43,062 bases of DNA from Candidatus Poribacteria bacterium (lineage in GTDB: Bacteria > Poribacteria > WGA-4E > PCPOR2b), in assembly GCA_022822005.1 (NCBI GenBank), contig JAJECO010000015.1, forward strand, positions 1 through 43,062. Direction: 5' to 3'. The position numbers and the translations under genes are program-made. Each line of letters opens with the position of its first letter. Position 1 is the stretch's first letter. Shown here one piece after another: positions 24,238 through 32,444 of this stretch. The notes under the pieces were generated by a model. The model searched no databases and was not told the DNA's origin. It saw only the letters and a list, made by a program, of their open reading frames with translations.

Positions 24238-25134
24238 TTAGATATATCCCATATCCTTCAATTGCCGCTCATCGCGTCGCCAATCCGCTTTAACGGACAC
24301 ACGCAAATCTAGAAATACGGTTGCGTCCAAGAACCCCTCAATCTCCGCACGAGCAAGCTGACCGATCCTTTTAATTGTCTTACCACCTTTTCCCACAAGG
24401 ATCCCTTTCTGCGATTGTCGTTCAACATAAAGCATCGCACTGATGTAGATCTTTCCGTTTGGACGTTCTTTGAATTCTTCGACCACGACGCTGGAGGCAT
24501 AGGGAATCTCTTGGCTGGTTCTGAGGAAAATCTGCTCTCGTATCGTTTCCGAGATAAAGAACCGTTCTGGTAGGTTACTGAGCTGGTCGGGCGGGAAATA
24601 GGCAGGACCTTCGGGAAGGTGCGTGATGACGGATTCTTGGAGGTGGGACACTCCATCGCCCGTTGTTGCTGAGATAGGGATGAGCTCCAGGAAAGGGAAT
24701 TTTTCCTGATAGCTGGCGATAATTGGCAGAAGTGCTGGGTTGGGTATGAGGTCGATTTTGTTAATTACAAGTATGACTGGCTGTGCAGCCTTTTTAAGTG
24801 CGTCGAGGATTTTTTCTTCGATGCCGGAGTTTCGGCTGCTCGCATCGATCATGTAGAGTACAAGGTCTGCGTCTATGATTGCGCTATATGCGGCTTTGAC
24901 CATCTGGTCGTGCAGGCGATATTTTGGGGTAAGGACTCCGGGCGTGTCTAAGAAGATGACTTGGTAAGAATCGGTTGTGAGAATTCCTGTGATCTGGTTC
25001 CGTGTCGTCTGCGGCTTGGGTGTGACGATTGCGATCTTCTCGCCCATCAGCGCATTCAGCAGCGTTGATTTTCCGACATTCGGCTCACCGATGATGCTAA
25101 CGTATCCAGATTTGAATGAAGCTTGTTCTTGCAT
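24238..25134 (-). CDS. era: GTPase Era
   Basis: This 298-aa GTPase is of normal Era length and helps assemble the small ribosomal subunit by binding 16S rRNA. GTPase motifs are G1 GEPNVGKST (residues 16-24), the switch TTRNQI, G3 DTPG (63-66) and G4 NKID (125-128). The C-terminal KH domain carries GILVGKGGKTIKRIG. The motif order and KH domain leave little doubt. It is read leftward towards the DnaA-like gene with a 267-nt gap. The proteasome cluster behind it ends in its own terminator, so Era probably has its own promoter, which I could not identify. Confidence 0.96.
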   Translation of the reverse strand: MQEQASFKSGYVSIIGEPNVGKSTLLNALMGEKIAIVTPKPQTTRNQITGILTTDSYQVIFLDTPGVLTPKYRLHDQMVKAAYSAIIDADLVLYMIDASSRNSGIEEKILDALKKAAQPVILVINKIDLIPNPALLPIIASYQEKFPFLELIPISATTGDGVSHLQESVITHLPEGPAYFPPDQLSNLPERFFISETIREQIFLRTSQEIPYASSVVVEEFKERPNGKIYISAMLYVERQSQKGILVGKGGKTIKRIGQLARAEIEGFLDATVFLDLRVSVKADWRRDERQLKDMGYI

Positions 25135-25182
25135 TTGAGGAGTCCGTGCCTATTTGGGGGAAGAGGCTTGATTTGATGGCAC

Positions 25183-25207
25183 AAAAAAAGCGATGTATTG
25201 ACATCGC
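25183..25207 (-). terminator. Intrinsic terminator of the proteasome cluster
   Basis: Read on the minus strand, GCGATGT (25207-25201), a 4-nt loop and ACATCGC (25196-25190) form a perfect 7-bp stem followed directly by seven Ts (25189-25183). It stands about 55 nt after the PafA-like stop and separates the proteasome cluster from era. Confidence 0.85.
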
Positions 25208-25262
25208 CTTTTGGCTGATTCAGGTCTCTCTTTTATTTTAAAGTCTTCTGTGTTTCCTTGTC

Positions 25263-26723
25263 TCATTCTCGTCTTAACCGGATGCGTGTCTGCCTTGAAA
25301 CCGGGCGGGGCTGTTCGCTTAATCGCTTCAACAGTTCTTCGACCTCCGCATCGTAGGTATCGAATGGATCTTTCATTTCAAAGGGTTCTTCGTGCGAAAA
25401 ATAGATCTGATTCCAATCGATAATACAGGGCAAGCGATTCTGAGACAGATAGCGCATTACATAGGAGCGGGCTTTTGCCCTTGTATTTTCAGGGGCATTT
25501 CGGATTGCCGCCTCAATCTGTTCATCCGTTGTCACCCGTCTCACATGTCCTTCGCGTTCAAGTTCGTAAAACAGTCCCTTCTCGCTGTTAAGGTGGTGGT
25601 ACTCAAGATCGAGACTCTCGATCCACGGATCATCCCACTGCAACCCTTCCTCTTCCATGAAAGCCTCAAGCAGCCATTTCTTTGTCACCCAATCGACGCG
25701 ATCGATTAGACGTTCTGGGTCTGCTTCCAAGTCGTCCAGAACCGCTTCCCATTCGGTCAATACCCAGTCCGTATCTTCATCCCTGCCTGCTAAGACTTTC
25801 TGGGCGAGATCGAGGTATTCACGCTGTAGATCTATCGCTGAGATGGTGCCGCCAGAAGCCAGTTCGACAATCCACTGGAATGACTGATCGCGTGAGATAT
25901 CTTTAATATCGTGCACCGGGTTGACTAAGCTCATATCGCGGGGACGATGCCCGTCCTCAAGAAGATCAAGTATCAGCGAGGTGGTTCCAACTTTCAAAGC
26001 CGCTGCAAATTCGGACATGTTGGAATCGCCGACAAGCAGATGGAGGCGTCGATACTTGGTGTAGTCGCCGAGCGGTTCGTCCCGCGTATTGATAATCGCT
26101 CGGCTGAACTGTATCCACTCGTAGATTTCTGTGACGATGTGATCCGCGCGCTGAGAGATCTGAAAGCCCACGAAATCGTCCCGTCGATGGTGGGAATCCC
26201 CGAATTCAAGAATCTCTTCGTGTCCACCAACACGCCCCGCACCAGCAAAAATCTGTCGTGTGACAAAGAACGGGAGCAGCGTAGGAATGACGACTTTGTA
26301 GAAGGGAACGTCCCGCCGGAGTTGATAATTTTCATGGCAGCCGAAAGTCGCTCCGGTAAAGTGATCGATGTTGTTTTTGAAGAAGGAGATATCGTCTTTC
26401 AGCCCGACATCGTCGAGGATTGTGATGATTAGCTGCTCGATGGCTCTATCGTAAGCGATCAGATCGAAGAGGCTGATACACTCCGGCGTGGCATACTCAA
26501 GATGGCCCATGTCGATGTAAAGCCTACCACCGTTGAACAGAAATCCGCCGTTGCCGGGCGGTTCTCCCCAATCTCGGTAGTGCATATCCGACATGCCAAG
26601 TTTTAGCTCGTGAAAAATATAGTCTCTCACGAGCGCAGCTGTCCCCTCCGAAGAGCCGAGAGAGCCGTCCGAGTCTGCCATGCATCCGAATTCGGTTTCT
26701 ATACCAAAAATACGTCTACTCAC
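25263..26723 (-). CDS. pafA: Pup/UBact-protein ligase PafA-like
   Basis: This 486-aa enzyme of the glutamine-synthetase-like PafA/Dop family would join the C-terminal glutamate side chain of a Pup-like tag to target lysines using ATP. It begins with the ATP/Mg2+ motif RRIFGIETEFG. Asp71 in RLYIDMG matches the catalytic aspartate, and FKNNIDH, GCHENY, FVTRQI and TRDEP are conserved. The C-terminal KDPFDTYDAEVEELLKRL is PafA-like, and the long N-terminal Dop loop is absent; both favour ligase over Dop. The start is GTG with GAGG about 11 nt upstream. It follows the alpha subunit gene after a 104-nt gap and ends the cluster. Confidence 0.9.
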   Translation of the reverse strand: MSRRIFGIETEFGCMADSDGSLGSSEGTAALVRDYIFHELKLGMSDMHYRDWGEPPGNGGFLFNGGRLYIDMGHLEYATPECISLFDLIAYDRAIEQLIITILDDVGLKDDISFFKNNIDHFTGATFGCHENYQLRRDVPFYKVVIPTLLPFFVTRQIFAGAGRVGGHEEILEFGDSHHRRDDFVGFQISQRADHIVTEIYEWIQFSRAIINTRDEPLGDYTKYRRLHLLVGDSNMSEFAAALKVGTTSLILDLLEDGHRPRDMSLVNPVHDIKDISRDQSFQWIVELASGGTISAIDLQREYLDLAQKVLAGRDEDTDWVLTEWEAVLDDLEADPERLIDRVDWVTKKWLLEAFMEEEGLQWDDPWIESLDLEYHHLNSEKGLFYELEREGHVRRVTTDEQIEAAIRNAPENTRAKARSYVMRYLSQNRLPCIIDWNQIYFSHEEPFEMKDPFDTYDAEVEELLKRLSEQPRPVSRQTRIRLRRE

Positions 26724-26739
26724 TGTTTTTTTGCCTCAG

Positions 26740-26759
26740 GGACAAACTGGGGTTTGTCC
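26740..26759. other. Hairpin between prcA and pafA
   Basis: GGACAAAC and GTTTGTCC form a perfect 8-bp stem with loop TGGG. On the minus strand it is followed not by a T-run but by the GAGG ribosome site of the PafA-like gene, so it is not a standard terminator. It could slow transcription, protect mRNA ends or affect PafA translation; none of these is shown. Confidence 0.5.
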
Positions 26760-26770
26760 GTATTCGTGTT

Positions 26771-26798
26771 AGGCTCATATAAAAAGAGGGTGCAAAGC
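26771..26798. repeat. 28-bp dispersed repeat inside the proteasome cluster
   Basis: AGGCTCATATAAAAAGAG followed by GGTGCAAAGC matches 13562-13589 at 27 of 28 positions. It lies between the alpha subunit and PafA-like genes and shows that a mobile or repeated unit reached this operon. Confidence 0.7.
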
Positions 26799-26827
26799 AC
26801 AAACGATTTCTTAACATGAGTGTCGTA

Positions 26828-27622
26828 TCAGAGCCAGTCTGCGATGGCCGTATCAATTTCGTCCGAAGTCAAAAGTCGAAACTTGCTATTGGTCCGACGC
26901 GAAGTTTCCAATACTGCCCCTTCAATTTCTCCTGTCTGCAATTCGTCTCTAAGGACTTCGTGTAGCCGTTCTTTGTCCGTGGTCAATTCCGAACCTTCGT
27001 TTGCGTCCTCATCTGAATCAGCGTCCGCTTGTTGCAATCCCAACTCCCAACCAACCACCCAAGTCTCTAACGCCAACTGCAAGGAATCGGTGAGCGAAGA
27101 CCCGGACGTGTCAGCGGCAGACAGGTAATTCTGCATCGCCGTTTCGGCTTCGTGGGTGCCGCCGATAACTTCCCTATCTGGATTCGATTGTAGGGTGCCA
27201 TCATAGTTCAGGGCGACAAATCCATCTCCCTCACCGCGCACACCGAGTTCCGCCATCAGCATTTTAATGATGTAGGCGGAGCCAAAGATGGCTTCAAAGG
27301 ATTGCTTGATAGTGGGTCCCAGCACGAAATTTGTCAGGCGATGGAGGGTAACGTCATCAACTGAGCTCTGAAAACCTTGCACGGATGCGGTGTCAGTTGC
27401 CATCATGCGCAGCCGTTCAATATCGGCACTATGTCCTATAGCTGAGAGTGCGATTCGGTCATGTACCTCAAAGGTTTTACGCTGTCCTCGTCCAATGGTC
27501 ACAAGTAAAAGACCATCTTCATATCTTAGCCCGACAACGGGGCTGCCACCGCGAAGCTGGTCTTCGATATAGTCGCGTCGGTTATTAACGGCTTCAAGCC
27601 ACCGATATGGTTCATCTAGCAT
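26828..27622 (-). CDS. prcA: 20S proteasome alpha subunit
   Basis: This 264-aa protein has the alpha-type N-terminal region (YRWLEAVNNRRDYIEDQLRGG), then the proteasome fold with SPVVGLRYEDGLLLVTI and HDRIALSAIGHSADIERLR. It lacks an N-terminal catalytic Thr and would form the outer gate rings. The C-terminal 50 residues are acidic (DADSDEDANEGSE) and longer than a minimal core, ending IADWL. Its ATG overlaps the end of the beta gene by 11 nt, which implies translational coupling. Assignment rests on the adjacent beta gene as well as on the fold. Confidence 0.88.
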   Translation of the reverse strand: MLDEPYRWLEAVNNRRDYIEDQLRGGSPVVGLRYEDGLLLVTIGRGQRKTFEVHDRIALSAIGHSADIERLRMMATDTASVQGFQSSVDDVTLHRLTNFVLGPTIKQSFEAIFGSAYIIKMLMAELGVRGEGDGFVALNYDGTLQSNPDREVIGGTHEAETAMQNYLSAADTSGSSLTDSLQLALETWVVGWELGLQQADADSDEDANEGSELTTDKERLHEVLRDELQTGEIEGAVLETSRRTNSKFRLLTSDEIDTAIADWL

Positions 27623-28421
27623 AGGTTGTCTCTACAGATTCAGCATAAATCTCTTGGAGTCTTTCGACAGAGAGATCTTGAATTCCGTCCTTCGTAATTG
27701 TTTTTACGGTTGGATAGATATTTGATTTTGGGTTATAGCCGCTCGTTGCTGAGTCATATTCTGCCGCTGCATCGAGTAGGCGCAAAACGGTAACAGTGGC
27801 TTCTTGTTCGTCCATATCAGCAAGTGGTTTCTCGCCCCAACGGTTCTGATAGAACAAGATCCCGCGAATCCACACAGAGCCGGATCCAGAGGTCGCAAAA
27901 TCGGCACTCTCGAAGTGGGCACCAAGTGCGTCATAGAAAAAGATTTTGCCGCCGTTTTCATCTTCGTTCAGCAGGTCGTAGACCGCAAAGATCGGTATCA
28001 CGCCCCCGATACCTTGCAATGTCATAGGCAGGTTTTCGCGGATTAGGCGGGACAGTGTGCGCAGTTTGCCTTCGAGGCTCAATTCTTGGAGTTGGCTTCG
28101 GCGGAAATATTGGAACGAATGTTCGAGGACACGCGCCATTTCATAAGCCATGGCAGGAGAGCCTGCGATCGCGAGGACGGAGTGCTCGTCAATCTGGAGC
28201 AGCTTGTCCGCGCGGTCATACATGACGACATTACCCGCCGTTGCCCGTCGGTCTCCGCCGATGAGGACGCCATCCTTATAACGCACGGCAAGGACAGTGG
28301 TGCCTTCTGTTTCTTGTATGGCAGGCGCAGCCCCATTTCCAGATGTTGCGGGAAGATCCAGTTGAATCTGGCACTCGTTCGCTTTCAAGAGGTCGAGGAA
28401 ATTCCCCTTGTGATTTGTCAT
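27612..28421 (-). CDS. prcB: 20S proteasome beta subunit (catalytic)
   Basis: This 269-aa precursor of an N-terminal threonine hydrolase has a propeptide of about 40 residues ending EGTTVLAVRY. Cleavage between Gly40 and Thr41 would free the nucleophile. The catalytic partners keep the canonical spacing: Asp57 (position 17 of the mature chain) in GGDRRATAG and Lys73 (position 33) in RADKLLQI. SGSGS is also in place. It starts 3 nt after the UBact stop, and its ribosome site AGGTGAG is made of the last UBact codons. It overlaps the alpha gene at the 3' end. Confidence is high. Confidence 0.95.
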   Translation of the reverse strand: MTNHKGNFLDLLKANECQIQLDLPATSGNGAAPAIQETEGTTVLAVRYKDGVLIGGDRRATAGNVVMYDRADKLLQIDEHSVLAIAGSPAMAYEMARVLEHSFQYFRRSQLQELSLEGKLRTLSRLIRENLPMTLQGIGGVIPIFAVYDLLNEDENGGKIFFYDALGAHFESADFATSGSGSVWIRGILFYQNRWGEKPLADMDEQEATVTVLRLLDAAAEYDSATSGYNPKSNIYPTVKTITKDGIQDLSVERLQEIYAESVETTYAR

Positions 28422-28424
28422 GGG

Positions 28425-28622
28425 TTACTCACCTGTTCGTTGGCGATAACGCCTGGATTGGTCTTTATCGACGCGGCGCATCCGTCTAACCAGATTTCTC
28501 GTGTCCGGTCTGGTGACGTCCGGACGTTTGGGACCGTCATCGTCTCCGCCGTCGTCCGGTCCCGTCGGTTTCACCGGTCTTTGAATCCGATCGCGTAGAT
28601 AAATCAAATGTTGTGCTGTCAT
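28425..28622 (-). CDS. ubact: UBact: Pup-like protein modifier ending in Gly-Glu
   Basis: This 65-aa, highly polar, probably disordered protein has an Asp/Gly/Pro-rich middle (GPDDGGDDDGPKRPDV) and a basic C-terminal third with RRMRRVDKDQSRRY and final RQRTGE. I recognise the arginine-rich tail and the terminal Gly-Glu as the pattern of UBact, described in Gram-negative phyla as a Pup counterpart. Because the last residue is already Glu, no deamidation by Dop is needed before ligation. Three internal lysines (18, 32 and 53) could accept chains. AGGAGG precedes the ATG. Its place between dop and prcB is where Pup or UBact is expected. Confidence 0.9.
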   Translation of the reverse strand: MTAQHLIYLRDRIQRPVKPTGPDDGGDDDGPKRPDVTRPDTRNLVRRMRRVDKDQSRRYRQRTGE

Positions 28623-28659
28623 GGTAATAACCTCCTGTAAGAGAATAGATTTGGGGGTT

Positions 28660-30183
28660 TTATTTGCTAAGTTCTAAATTTTCAACTAACGCTTCAACCG
28701 TCTGCGATTGGTCGAGGATGCGATTGTACTTTTCTGCCATCTCTGCATCCGCGAGTTGATTCATGCTCACCGAAACCGGGCTTCTTTTGCCCTTTAGGTT
28801 GAACGTCACGTTATCCCATTGGATCGATTTGACTTGTGGACGGAATTTGTCCAACGATTTGCCTCGAAAATATGCACGGGTATCGGCAGGTGGATTGTGG
28901 ATAGCGCTTTCAATTTGCTGATCGGTGACAAGCCTGCGCACCAATCCGCTCGCTTCAAGTTCATAATATAACCCCGCCTCCTGATCGATGTTGTGATATT
29001 CGAGATCGAGGCTCTGTAGCCATGGGTCGTCCCAAGTAAGCCCTTCCTCATCAATAAACGTTTCCAATAGCCATTTCTTGGCGACCCAATCCAACCGATC
29101 TGCGAGATCCGTAGGGTCTTTTTCGAGCGCATTGAGAGTAGATTCCCACTCAACGAGGACCCAGTCGGTATCGTCGCGTTCTCCGTTGAGGTGCTTTTGG
29201 GCGAGAGCAAGATATTCTCGCTGCAAATCGATTGCGGAAATACTCTTACCGTTGGCTAACTTGAACCGCCACTGGTAGGTCTGGTCACGGGAGATTTCCT
29301 TAATTGCGTGGAGTGGGTTTTGCAAGGCAAACCAACCGGGGACGCGCTTCTGCTCAATAAGATTGATGACGAGGGCGGTTGTGCCGACCTTGAGCGCTGT
29401 CGCGTACTCGGACATATTGGCGTCACCGACAATACCGTGTAGCCGACGATATTTTGCGGGATCTGCGTGTGGCTCGTCGCGCGTGTTCACAATCGGACGG
29501 TTGTGCATGGTATCGACGCTGACCTCGACATGGAAAAAGTCGGATCGTTGTGCAATCTGGAAAAAACCGGCGGAGGTTAATCCTGATTCGGTTTCGATTC
29601 CCACCTTTCCCGTCCCGGCAAAGATCTGTCGTGTCACAAAAAATGGCATGATACCCGCTTTAAGGTCATCAAACGGAATGTCCCGCGACATTAGGTAGTT
29701 GTCGTGGCAGCCGTAGCTGTGGCCATGGAAGTCGGTGTTATTTTTGTACAGTAGAACACGCTTGCCTAATTTTTCGCTTCGTCTTACCGCACACTGCTGA
29801 AGTATGCGTTCTCCCGCTTTATCGTGGGCGACCAATTGAAAAAGGCTGCAACATTCTGGGGTGGAGTATTCGGGGTGGGCGTGGTCGTTATATAAACGGG
29901 CACCGTTGGTCAGGATCAAATCGCTTTTGATCTCAGCGAAGGAAAGATTACGCTGGCGATCGGCTTTCTGGTGTTCCAACTCGTCGGGGTGTTCCTGCAA
30001 GGCTTTTGCACGGAACCCGCGCTCGTCTTGGAACGGGTCTTCGCTGCTATAATCCCACATCGGTCGAAAATCGTCCTGCCGGTAACTCTTAATTAATTCG
30101 ACAGATTGATTGACGGGATCAACGTGTTCCTCTGACTCTAACGTGATTCCGTATTCGGTTTCGATTCCAAAAAGTCTTTGCAT
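28660..30183 (-). CDS. dop: Dop-like depupylase/deamidase homologue
   Basis: This 507-aa PafA/Dop family member starts MQRLFGIETEYG. It carries the long insertion typical of Dop at about residues 40-85 (WDYSSEDPFQDERGF) that PafA lacks. Asp100 in RLYNDHAHPEYS is the catalytic aspartate, with GCHDNYLMSRDIPF, FFVTRQIFAGTGKVG, NTRDEPHAD and ADTRAYFRG following. In Pup systems Dop deamidates the C-terminal Gln and removes tags; here the tag ends in Glu, so removal is the likely main role. It begins 12 nt after the ATPase stop and ends 37 nt before the UBact start. Assignment as Dop rather than PafA rests on the insertion and C terminus. Confidence 0.92.
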   Translation of the reverse strand: MQRLFGIETEYGITLESEEHVDPVNQSVELIKSYRQDDFRPMWDYSSEDPFQDERGFRAKALQEHPDELEHQKADRQRNLSFAEIKSDLILTNGARLYNDHAHPEYSTPECCSLFQLVAHDKAGERILQQCAVRRSEKLGKRVLLYKNNTDFHGHSYGCHDNYLMSRDIPFDDLKAGIMPFFVTRQIFAGTGKVGIETESGLTSAGFFQIAQRSDFFHVEVSVDTMHNRPIVNTRDEPHADPAKYRRLHGIVGDANMSEYATALKVGTTALVINLIEQKRVPGWFALQNPLHAIKEISRDQTYQWRFKLANGKSISAIDLQREYLALAQKHLNGERDDTDWVLVEWESTLNALEKDPTDLADRLDWVAKKWLLETFIDEEGLTWDDPWLQSLDLEYHNIDQEAGLYYELEASGLVRRLVTDQQIESAIHNPPADTRAYFRGKSLDKFRPQVKSIQWDNVTFNLKGKRSPVSVSMNQLADAEMAEKYNRILDQSQTVEALVENLELSK

Positions 30184-30195
30184 AAACGCTTCACC

Positions 30196-31947
30196 CTAAA
30201 TCACGCTGCTCGCAGCTTTTCTGCGCGTTGATTTTTCTGGACGGATTGGGGTGACTTTGACGACGTTTTCTGGGTCGTAATCGAGCAGCTTAAGCCAATC
30301 CTCGACGGTGTCTGTCGGGGGGAAGATATCGTTCTCGCGATATTCTGACAATGCGCCTTCCAACAGGTCCTCAACCCGAATGCCAACCCCATCTGTGGTG
30401 CCTTCTATCGCACGTTTGATTGCGGACTCTTTTGCGCGTTGGACAATGGAATCGACAATAGCGCCGCTACATAGATCGCCACGGTATATAGTATCGCGAC
30501 GGCCGCTTCGGAGGGCGACCTCCAAGAACCTGTTGTCTTCATTCCGTTGGAACAGTTCATCGGTGACCTGATCAATGAGATAGGAGACTGCTGCCTCTGC
30601 ATCGCCGTTATGAGCATCAAGGACTTCTGGGTGGAGCGGTAAATCTGGTGTGAGATAAATGCGGAAAATCGCCTGCGATGCTTCTTTATCGGGACGGGTG
30701 ACTTTAATCTTCCTATCAATTCTGCCGGGGCGTAAAATCGCGGGATCAATAAGATCGGGACGGTTCGTCGCAAGGATGATTACGACATCTTGCAAGGACT
30801 CAATCCCGTCCATTTCAGCACAGAACATCGGGACTACGGTATTGGAGATGTTATGAGAGCGGAATGAACGGCGCGTTCCTAAGATCGATTCTGCTTCGTC
30901 AATAAATACAAAGGGTAGGTAACCTTCTTTGCTCTTTTCACGCGCTATCTGGAAGATTTCACGGACTTTGCGCTCCGACTCGCCAAGCCACATATTCAAG
31001 ATTTCGGGTCCCTTGATGTGGAGGAAACACCCTTCCACATCAGCCCCTTCCTCTTCGCTCAAGCGTTGTGTCAGATTGTGCGCTGTCGCCTTCCCAATGA
31101 GTGTTTTTCCACAACCCGGTGGGCCGTGTAGGAGAAAACCTTTTGGGGGCGCGTATTGAAATGTATCGAAGAGTTCTGGATGTAAAATAGGAAGTTCGAT
31201 GGTATCTTTTATGAGTTCAATGGTATCGTCTAATCCGCCTACCTTCGACCAAGGCAGATCTGGCACGGCTTCGAGGTAGTAGTCCTGTGCTTCTTGTATT
31301 TCTAAGCGTTCTAGTGCCACTTTGGAGTTCGGGTCCATGCGGATTTCGTCGCCGACTTTAAGTTTTGCATTGGCTAAATCGGTGGAGCGTTGCAAAATAA
31401 TCGATTGCAATCCAGCGGGTTCACCGCCAACACGCAGCCGCCCGTCAGGCATCAGATCAGCGATTTTCGCGATAGATCCAGAGGTGTTATATCCCAATTC
31501 ACCGACGATAACGTAAGCGTCATTAAGGAGTACACTAAAGCCAATTTTGAGGGCTGCGGGATCCAGTTGTGGGTCAATATTTGCATAGTATTCGGATCCA
31601 CCGATAATGACGTGAGCAACCTCCTTTTTCGGCATTCCGAGCAGCGTCCCGATCCGGTTCGCAGGGGAGGTCAACTTTTCGATTGTCTCCTGCATTTCGA
31701 CGATGGCTTCCCTCGCTTCTTGGAAGGTCATTTCATCTTCCACAATTGCCCGCCGAAGTTGAAACAGCAATGGTCGCCGGCGATCGTCCTCTTGGGTCGC
31801 ATAAATAAGCCGATCCACTAACATCAGGGAACGAGGGGTGCCCACCTGATCCTCATCGTCTTCAATTTCGTCCTCAAAGTCGTCAAATAGCCGGAAATCG
31901 TCTTCTGGTATCGTCTCAGGTCGCCTTCTATCGTTCTTGTCACGCAT
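30196..31947 (-). CDS. arc: Proteasome-associated AAA+ ATPase ARC/Mpa-like
   Basis: This 583-aa unfoldase would recognise the tag and thread substrates into the proteasome. Order: an acidic N-terminal tail; a coiled coil at about residues 55-95 (FQEAREAIVEMQETIEKL), which binds Pup in Mpa; OB-fold region 100-215; AAA+ domain with Walker A GPPGCGKT (275-282), Walker B FVFIDEAES (346-354) and RPGRIDR (406-412). The C terminus ends AASSVI rather than the Q-Y-L type tail with which Mpa docks on the 20S. ATG at 31947 is preferred because GAGGAGGGG is 4 nt upstream; a longer ORF from 31962 would run through that site. First gene of the cluster. Confidence 0.92.
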   Translation of the reverse strand: MRDKNDRRRPETIPEDDFRLFDDFEDEIEDDEDQVGTPRSLMLVDRLIYATQEDDRRRPLLFQLRRAIVEDEMTFQEAREAIVEMQETIEKLTSPANRIGTLLGMPKKEVAHVIIGGSEYYANIDPQLDPAALKIGFSVLLNDAYVIVGELGYNTSGSIAKIADLMPDGRLRVGGEPAGLQSIILQRSTDLANAKLKVGDEIRMDPNSKVALERLEIQEAQDYYLEAVPDLPWSKVGGLDDTIELIKDTIELPILHPELFDTFQYAPPKGFLLHGPPGCGKTLIGKATAHNLTQRLSEEEGADVEGCFLHIKGPEILNMWLGESERKVREIFQIAREKSKEGYLPFVFIDEAESILGTRRSFRSHNISNTVVPMFCAEMDGIESLQDVVIILATNRPDLIDPAILRPGRIDRKIKVTRPDKEASQAIFRIYLTPDLPLHPEVLDAHNGDAEAAVSYLIDQVTDELFQRNEDNRFLEVALRSGRRDTIYRGDLCSGAIVDSIVQRAKESAIKRAIEGTTDGVGIRVEDLLEGALSEYRENDIFPPTDTVEDWLKLLDYDPENVVKVTPIRPEKSTRRKAASSVI

Positions 31948-32255
31948 TGAACCCCTCCTCAAACGGGATAATCAGTCGTATTGGATGGTATTTCAGAATT
32001 AATCTCTTCTGCCGTAGGGAAAGCGCGGGAAGGTTTCCCTAAAAAAATATTCTTAATACGGAGCATTCAGTTGCTTACATTTCCTTGAATAACCGGTTGA
32101 GTGAGATAGTAACTGTCGTTAGAAAGAGAGTTGCGTCAGACCGGCTGAGAGCTTGGATGCCCAAGGCAAATCGGGAAATGGGCGAGAAATGAGAAAATGT
32201 TAGCTGGCAAAAGTATGGCATCTATCAAATCGCTCATCATGTTAAGTATGTTTGT

Positions 32256-32284
32256 ATTCTATCACATCGGTAGGCAAACATCAA
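32256..32284 (-). promoter_or_regulatory. Candidate promoter of the proteasome cluster
   Basis: On the minus strand TTGATG (32284-32279) and TAGAAT (32261-32256) are 17 nt apart. The start would fall near 32249, giving an untranslated leader of about 300 nt to the arc ATG. It is the best match found by eye upstream of arc; a closer promoter is not excluded. Confidence 0.45.
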
Positions 32285-32368
32285 CACAAAAAGTGGAGCT
32301 TCCCCACGAGGACCGTTCTTAGGCGTTGAAAATTTCCGGCAAAAAGCTGAATCAACCGTTCATAATTA

Positions 32369-32397
32369 TTGCCTTCCCCTGCTAGTTTTGGTATAAT
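32369..32397 (+). promoter_or_regulatory. Candidate promoter upstream of radC
   Basis: TTGCCT (32369-32374) and TATAAT (32392-32397) are 17 nt apart. The predicted start lies about 370 nt before radC, with a repeat element in between, so the link to radC is uncertain. Confidence 0.45.
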
Positions 32398-32444
32398 CTG
32401 CCTTACATTTTTCCACTTTAAATGAATAAGATATCCTAAATATG

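Noticed and set aside
25947-26432. A 161-codon open frame on the plus strand.
   Set aside because: It lies entirely antisense within the PafA-like gene and has no family signature.
25263-30183. Reading the two PafA/Dop-family genes as duplicates with the same role.
   Set aside because: One has the Dop-specific N-terminal insertion and Dop-like C terminus, the other lacks the insertion and ends with KDPF-type PafA residues, so they fit distinct ligase and tag-remover roles.
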